Source of the DNA: Chloroflexota bacterium
GTDB lineage: Bacteria; Chloroflexota; Ktedonobacteria; Ktedonobacterales; Ktedonobacteraceae
DNA: 40,096 nucleotides
Assembly: GCA_005879655.1 (NCBI GenBank)
Contig: VBJK01000068.1
Coordinates: forward strand, 1 to 40,096
Reading direction: 5' to 3'
In this document: piece by piece, positions 38,974 through 40,096 of the stretch
Layout: each line of letters starts with the position of its first letter
Position numbering within the stretch: the first letter of the stretch is position 1
Made by a program: the position numbers and the translations under genes
The notes under the pieces: model-generated
What the model saw: the letters and a program-made list of their open reading frames with translations, nothing else
Told to the model about the DNA's origin: nothing
Databases searched by the model: none

Positions 38974-39032
38974 GAAGAAGCCTGGCATCACTGCTTATTT
39001 ACGGTATGTCAGGCTTCTTCCCTTTTGCTTTT
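38974..39032 (+). terminator. Terminator after tRNA-Glu
   Basis: GAAGAAGCCTG (38974-38984) pairs perfectly with CAGGCTTCTTC (39010-39020) across a 25-nt loop and is followed by CCTTTTGCTTTT. It lies directly upstream of moeA, so moeA needs a further promoter or read-through. Confidence 0.75.
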
Positions 39033-39050
39033 ATGGAAAGGTCATGTACA

Positions 39051-40096
39051 ATGCTAAGTGTTGAAGAAGCTCTTGAACGCATGCTCGCTCAAACATGGCC
39101 ATTGGCAGTGACGCAGGTCCCACTGGCTGAGGCGCTGCACTTGGTCTTGGCTCAGGACATTATTGCGCAGGAAGATATGCCCCCTTTCGCCAATTCTGCG
39201 ATGGATGGTTTTGCCCTGTTGAGTGAAGACAGTAAAGCTCGTGATGGGAGGACGCCACGCTTGCAGGTGACTGGCACGGTCGCAGCTGGGTATGTTGCCA
39301 GTCATGCAGTGACAGAAGGTACAGCTATGCGCATCATGACAGGCGCGCCAGTGCCAGCTGGCGCTGATACGGTTATTCAGGTAGAATTGACACGCAGCGA
39401 GAGTCCTGAGAGTGAATGGGTGGAGATCCTACAAGAAGTTCCTGCGGGCAATAATATACGTCCCGCAGGCGAAGATATGCGCAAAGGGCAAACCGTCCTT
39501 TTAAAAGGGACCGCAATTGGTCCCTGGGAGATTGGCATTCTGGCAACACTCGGCCAGGCCACTGTGCCTGTTGTGCAGCGCCCGCGCGTGGCCATTTTAG
39601 GAACTGGCGACGAAGTCATTGACGTAGGCGAAGCGCTACAACCTGGGAAAATTCGCAACAGTAACAGTTACTTGTTAGAAGCCGCAGTACGACAGGCTGG
39701 GGCAGTACCATATCGTCTGGGCGTAGCACGCGATACTGTCGAAAGCTTACGCGAAAAATTTAGCGAAGCTCTCCACTATGATCTGATCCTTACCTCTGGT
39801 GGTGTCTCGGTCGGTGATTTTGATCTTGTCAGGAGCATCCTGCAAGAGCAAGGCGAGATGAATTTTTGGCGTATTAACATGCGTCCGGGGAAGCCAGTTG
39901 CCTTTGGTCATATGCGTGGCGTTCCCTTACTAGGTCTGCCGGGAAACCCGGTCTCTGCCGCCGTCACCTTTGAACTCTTCGGACGGCCTATGATACGCAA
40001 GATGTCAGGACACACGCGCCTGCAACGACCCCAGGTCGATGTAATTGTTGACGATGGCATACAAAAGTCTGCACAGCGGCGGCACTATGTACGCGC
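39051..40096 (+). CDS. moeA: Molybdopterin molybdenumtransferase (partial, runs off the right edge)
   Basis: MoeA inserts molybdate into adenylylated molybdopterin to form Moco. The first 348 codons are present. MLSVEEALERMLAQTW is the usual start. Domain III residues follow: PPFANSAMDGFAL, RIMTGAPVPAGADTVIQVE and RPAGEDMRKGQTVL. The molybdopterin-binding MogA-like domain begins near residue 180 with VAILGTGDEV and has RNSNSYLL, LTSGGVSVGDFD, WRINMRPGKPVAFG and GLPGNPVSAAVTFE. The ATG at 39051 has GGAAAGG upstream; an in-frame ATG at 39033 lacks one. The product would serve enzymes such as the molybdopterin oxidoreductase at 29516-31756. The C-terminal domain IV lies mostly outside the window. 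Confidence 0.95.
   Translation, partial: MLSVEEALERMLAQTWPLAVTQVPLAEALHLVLAQDIIAQEDMPPFANSAMDGFALLSEDSKARDGRTPRLQVTGTVAAGYVASHAVTEGTAMRIMTGAPVPAGADTVIQVELTRSESPESEWVEILQEVPAGNNIRPAGEDMRKGQTVLLKGTAIGPWEIGILATLGQATVPVVQRPRVAILGTGDEVIDVGEALQPGKIRNSNSYLLEAAVRQAGAVPYRLGVARDTVESLREKFSEALHYDLILTSGGVSVGDFDLVRSILQEQGEMNFWRINMRPGKPVAFGHMRGVPLLGLPGNPVSAAVTFELFGRPMIRKMSGHTRLQRPQVDVIVDDGIQKSAQRRHYVR

Noticed and set aside
1..40096. CRISPR array, integrase with attachment sites, or prophage module
   Set aside because: No regularly spaced direct repeats and no integrase, capsid or terminase genes were found, despite two tRNA genes that could serve as attachment sites.

Overview
This looks like chromosomal DNA from a Chloroflexota bacterium, most likely class Ktedonobacteria; the assignment is inference. 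In support: a long housekeeping run with mid-range GC, a short EF-Ts of 198 residues, a fused shikimate kinase/dehydroquinate synthase, an RRM-type RNA-binding protein, a secreted S53 (sedolisin) peptidase, and an IscB-family gene with its upstream RNA. Ktedonobacter genomes are known to be rich in IscB loci.

Layout. 1-946: palindromic repeats and a lone LolD/MacB-type ABC ATPase on the minus strand. 947-9988: a plus-strand series rpsB, tsf, pyrH, frr, uppS, cdsA (frameshifted as given), dxr, an M50 site-2 protease and ispG, linking translation, UMP supply, undecaprenyl and phospholipid precursors and the MEP pathway. 9983-13490: a WalJ-like hydrolase, an RRM protein, an orphan CphA/GshAB-like ATP-grasp enzyme, a lone HicB-like protein and tRNA-Val. 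13623-20034: aroK-aroB fusion, aroQ, an M24 peptidase, efp, an AccB-like protein without its biotin lysine, xseA, xseB and a divergent PAP2 membrane protein. 20102-26042: a surface-sugar group (sugar-phosphate transferase, DegT aminotransferase, two Gfo/Idh/MocA oxidoreductases, one fused to a ThuA-like domain, and a GT2 with a histidine-rich tail). 26011-28560: cysS, whose start overlaps an internally deleted iscB gene preceded by a candidate omega (HEARO) RNA. 28655-31756: a decayed DUF1064-like fragment, a small four-cysteine protein and a molybdopterin oxidoreductase. 31825-35738: a histidine kinase, a MITE-like element, a YqeY protein and an S53 peptidase. 36128-40096: a P5C dehydrogenase, an MBL hydrolase, tRNA-Glu and moeA, which runs off the right edge.

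The observations most worth a second look are: (1) the IscB-like protein that keeps its N-terminal PLMP region, RuvC-I, bridge helix and C-terminal domain but has lost the whole RuvC-II and HNH stretch, with its upstream RNA region retained, and with the start of cysS inside its last codons; (2) an otherwise complete AccB homologue in which the biotinylated lysine is asparagine, resembling the non-biotinylated BADC regulators of plant acetyl-CoA carboxylase; (3) a frameshift inside the CdsA signature; (4) a 182-bp MITE-like element and several long perfect hairpins.
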